Assembly: GCA_937961665.1 (NCBI GenBank)
Contig: CALGMO010000053.1
Coordinates: 1 to 35,386, forward strand
Direction: 5' to 3'
Origin: an uncultured Fimbriimonadaceae bacterium
GTDB lineage: Bacteria > Armatimonadota > Fimbriimonadia > Fimbriimonadales > Fimbriimonadaceae
DNA: 35,386 nt
The translations under genes were made by a program, and so were the position numbers. The notes under the pieces are model-generated. The model searched no databases, was not told the DNA's origin, and saw nothing but the letters and a program-made list of their open reading frames with translations. Positions 33,637 through 35,386 of this stretch are shown in pieces. Position 1 is the stretch's first letter. The number at the start of each line of letters is the position of its first letter.

Positions 33637-35386
33637 ATGCTGACCGCCGCTCTGTTCCTCGCGATGCTTCCCGACGCTCCGGCCAATCTGGTCCTGTCCC
33701 GAGGGGGACGGGCGTTGGCTCCCATCCTGGTGCACTCCGACGCCACCGCGCCCGAGCGGCACGCCGCCGAGGAGCTCGCGTCGCACCTCCGCCAGATCAC
33801 CGGGGCGGAGTTCGAGGTGCGCCAGGCCGCCGAGCTGCCGCCCGGTCCCTGCATCGTGGTCGGCCCCGGACCCATGGCCCTGGCAGCCGGAGCCAACGGC
33901 TTGGACGGATTCGGAGCCGAGGAGCTGCTGCGCCAGTGCGCGGACGGCCGGCTGGTGCTGGCGGGAGGCAGGCCGCGCGGCACGCTGTACGCCGTGTACC
34001 GGTTCCTTTCGGAGAACCTGGGCGTGCGGTGGTGGGCGCCTTGGGCCACCGACGTCCCGAAGCGCGCGACGCTCCAGATCGCCCCCTTCTCCGTCCGAGA
34101 GAAACCGGCCTTCGAGTACCGGGAGCCGTTCTGGCATTGCGCCTTCGACGGGGACTGGGCCGCGCGCAACCTCGCCAACTCCCACGCGGCGAGGCTCGAG
34201 GAGAAGCACGGCGGCAAAACCGTGTACGAGGGCTTCGTGCACACGTTCTTCAGCCTCGTGCCGCCGTCCGAGTTCGAGAAGCACCCCGAGTGGTTCAGCC
34301 TGATCGACGGCAGGCGGCGCAACGACCAGCAGCTGTGCACCACACACCCCGAGGTGCGGGCTCGCATCGTTGAGGAGCTGAAGCGCCGCCTGCGGAACAA
34401 CCCCGCCGCGACGATCGCCTCCGTGAGCCAGAACGACTGGTACGGCCCCTGCGAGTGTCCGACCTGCAAGGAGATCGACGAACGCGAGGGCTCGCACGCC
34501 GGCACGATGCTGGAGCTGGCGAACCACGTCGCGGACGCCATCCGAGAGGAGTTCCCCAACGTCAGCATCGACACCCTGGCCTACCAGTACACGCGGAGGC
34601 CCCCCAAGACCGTCCGGCCGCGGGACAACGTGATCGTGCAGCTGTGCAGCATCGAGTGCAACTTCGCCCTGCCCCTGGAGGACCCGGCCAACCTGGGGGA
34701 TCCGGCCAACAAGGCCTTCGCCGACGACATCCGAGGCTGGAGCAAGGTGAGCCAGCGGCTGTACGTGTGGGACTACGTCACGAACTTCAGCCACTACTTC
34801 GCCCCGCACCCGAACTGGTTTAACCTAGGGCCGAACGTGAGGTTCTTCCACCGGCACGGCGTCCGAGGCCTGTTCGAGCAGGGCGCCTACAACACCTCCG
34901 GCGGGGAGATGGGCGAACTCCGCGCCTGGCTGCTGGCCCGCCTCCTGTGGGATCCCTACCAGGATGACCGCAAGCTGATCGACGAGTTCCTGCGGGGTTA
35001 CTACGGCGCCGCGGCCAGGCCGATCCGCGAGTACCTCACCCTCCTGAGCGGCCTGGCCAAGTCGGCGGGCTGCTTCGCCGGCCTCAACCGCCCCGATCTG
35101 AGCTACGGCGCCATGAGGCGGGCGGAGCTTCTTTTCCAAGAGGCGGAGCGGGCCGTCTCCAAGGACCCCGAAAGGCTTTGGAGAGTGCGGCTCGCGCACC
35201 AGCCCGTCCGCTACGTGTTCCTCAAGCGCTGGCTGCCGTTCCGGGCGGAGTGCCTGGCCAAAGGTTTGGATTGGCCGTTGCCGAAGTCGCGCCGGGCCGT
35301 CGCCGAGGAGTTCGTGGGGTTCCTCACGTCGCCGGGTCCCAAGGGCTGGGAGCCCGTGACGAGGCTGACCGAGTGGGCGCTGACCC
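33637..35386 (+). CDS. DUF4838 domain protein, GH67/GH20-like N-terminus (3' end outside window)
   Basis: At least 583 residues are open to the window edge. A short hydrophobic start (MLTAALFLAMLPDAPA) is a weak signal peptide. About 18-130 resembles the alpha-glucuronidase/hexosaminidase N-terminal domain: ERHAAEELASHLRQITGAEF, then GTLYAVYRFLSENLGVRWWA. DUF4838 follows from about 200, with FFSLVPPSEFEKHPEWFSLI, QLCTTHPEVRARI, SVSQNDWYGPCECPTC (Cys272, Cys274, Cys277) and LYVWDYVTNFSHYFAPHPN, and probably forms a catalytic-type barrel. The enzyme activity is not established for this domain, but a glycoside hydrolase-like role is plausible. GAGG lies 8 bases before the ATG, a proper Shine-Dalgarno site, in keeping with an internal operon position after the URO-D gene. 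Confidence 0.85.
   Translation, partial: MLTAALFLAMLPDAPANLVLSRGGRALAPILVHSDATAPERHAAEELASHLRQITGAEFEVRQAAELPPGPCIVVGPGPMALAAGANGLDGFGAEELLRQCADGRLVLAGGRPRGTLYAVYRFLSENLGVRWWAPWATDVPKRATLQIAPFSVREKPAFEYREPFWHCAFDGDWAARNLANSHAARLEEKHGGKTVYEGFVHTFFSLVPPSEFEKHPEWFSLIDGRRRNDQQLCTTHPEVRARIVEELKRRLRNNPAATIASVSQNDWYGPCECPTCKEIDEREGSHAGTMLELANHVADAIREEFPNVSIDTLAYQYTRRPPKTVRPRDNVIVQLCSIECNFALPLEDPANLGDPANKAFADDIRGWSKVSQRLYVWDYVTNFSHYFAPHPNWFNLGPNVRFFHRHGVRGLFEQGAYNTSGGEMGELRAWLLARLLWDPYQDDRKLIDEFLRGYYGAAARPIREYLTLLSGLAKSAGCFAGLNRPDLSYGAMRRAELLFQEAERAVSKDPERLWRVRLAHQPVRYVFLKRWLPFRAECLAKGLDWPLPKSRRAVAEEFVGFLTSPGPKGWEPVTRLTEWALT

Noticed and set aside
32248-34809. An 853-codon minus-strand open frame across the DUF5916, URO-D and DUF4838 genes
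   Set aside because: It runs antisense through three well-supported genes and shows no family motif or sensible start.

Overview
The window is high-GC bacterial chromosome with short intergenic gaps and genes on both strands. It looks like an Armatimonadota (Fimbriimonadia-like) bacterium. That assignment is inference from gene content: a prepilin-like protein with an H-X9-DG motif, a DUF5693-CsaB pair, an LptC/LptA-like export protein, a DUF5916 outer-membrane barrel (so a diderm envelope), futalosine-pathway menaquinone synthesis, and a 16S rRNA gene that stands alone. No mobile element, phage gene, CRISPR array or recent insertion is visible.

Layout. 1-249 is the tail of uvrC. 286-2397 is a GH3 glycosidase, followed by tRNA-Arg(UCU) on the minus strand and an unknown exported protein (2529-3254). 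3246-5908 (minus) holds an unknown membrane protein, a CCA-adding enzyme and a stand-alone receiver protein. 5928-12421 (minus) is one tightly packed cell-envelope operon: rhomboid protease, DUF5693 membrane protein, CsaB pyruvyl transferase, a lipoprotein and an LptC/OstA-like protein. A divergent promoter then leads into an exported alpha/beta hydrolase and a GNAT protein (12467-14406), a prepilin-like protein, and a 1518-residue M28-like/FtsX fusion (15373-19929), followed by rimO. 21351-23208 is an autonomous 16S rRNA unit on the minus strand with its own promoter, a leader/trailer processing stem and an intrinsic terminator. 23227-25883 (minus) carries an MDR dehydrogenase, a zinc-ribbon membrane protein and mqnE. 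25983 to the end (plus) carries a GH130 phosphorylase, a secreted tricorn-like protease, an ICMT-like methyltransferase, a CBM9-like/DUF5916 barrel, a URO-D family protein and a DUF4838 protein that runs off the window.

Two themes connect the region. The first is the cell surface and carbohydrates: GH3, GH130, DUF4838, CsaB, DUF5916 and the Lpt-like protein. The second is gene starts. At least 13 genes have a TANNNT or CATAAT -10 hexamer a few bases before the start codon, often preceded by GG, and mostly without a Shine-Dalgarno site. This implies leaderless or near-leaderless mRNAs. In two places the -10 contains the stop codon of the upstream gene. The most unusual single gene is the M28/FtsX fusion, whose peptidase-like domain appears to have lost most of its zinc ligands and its catalytic glutamate.
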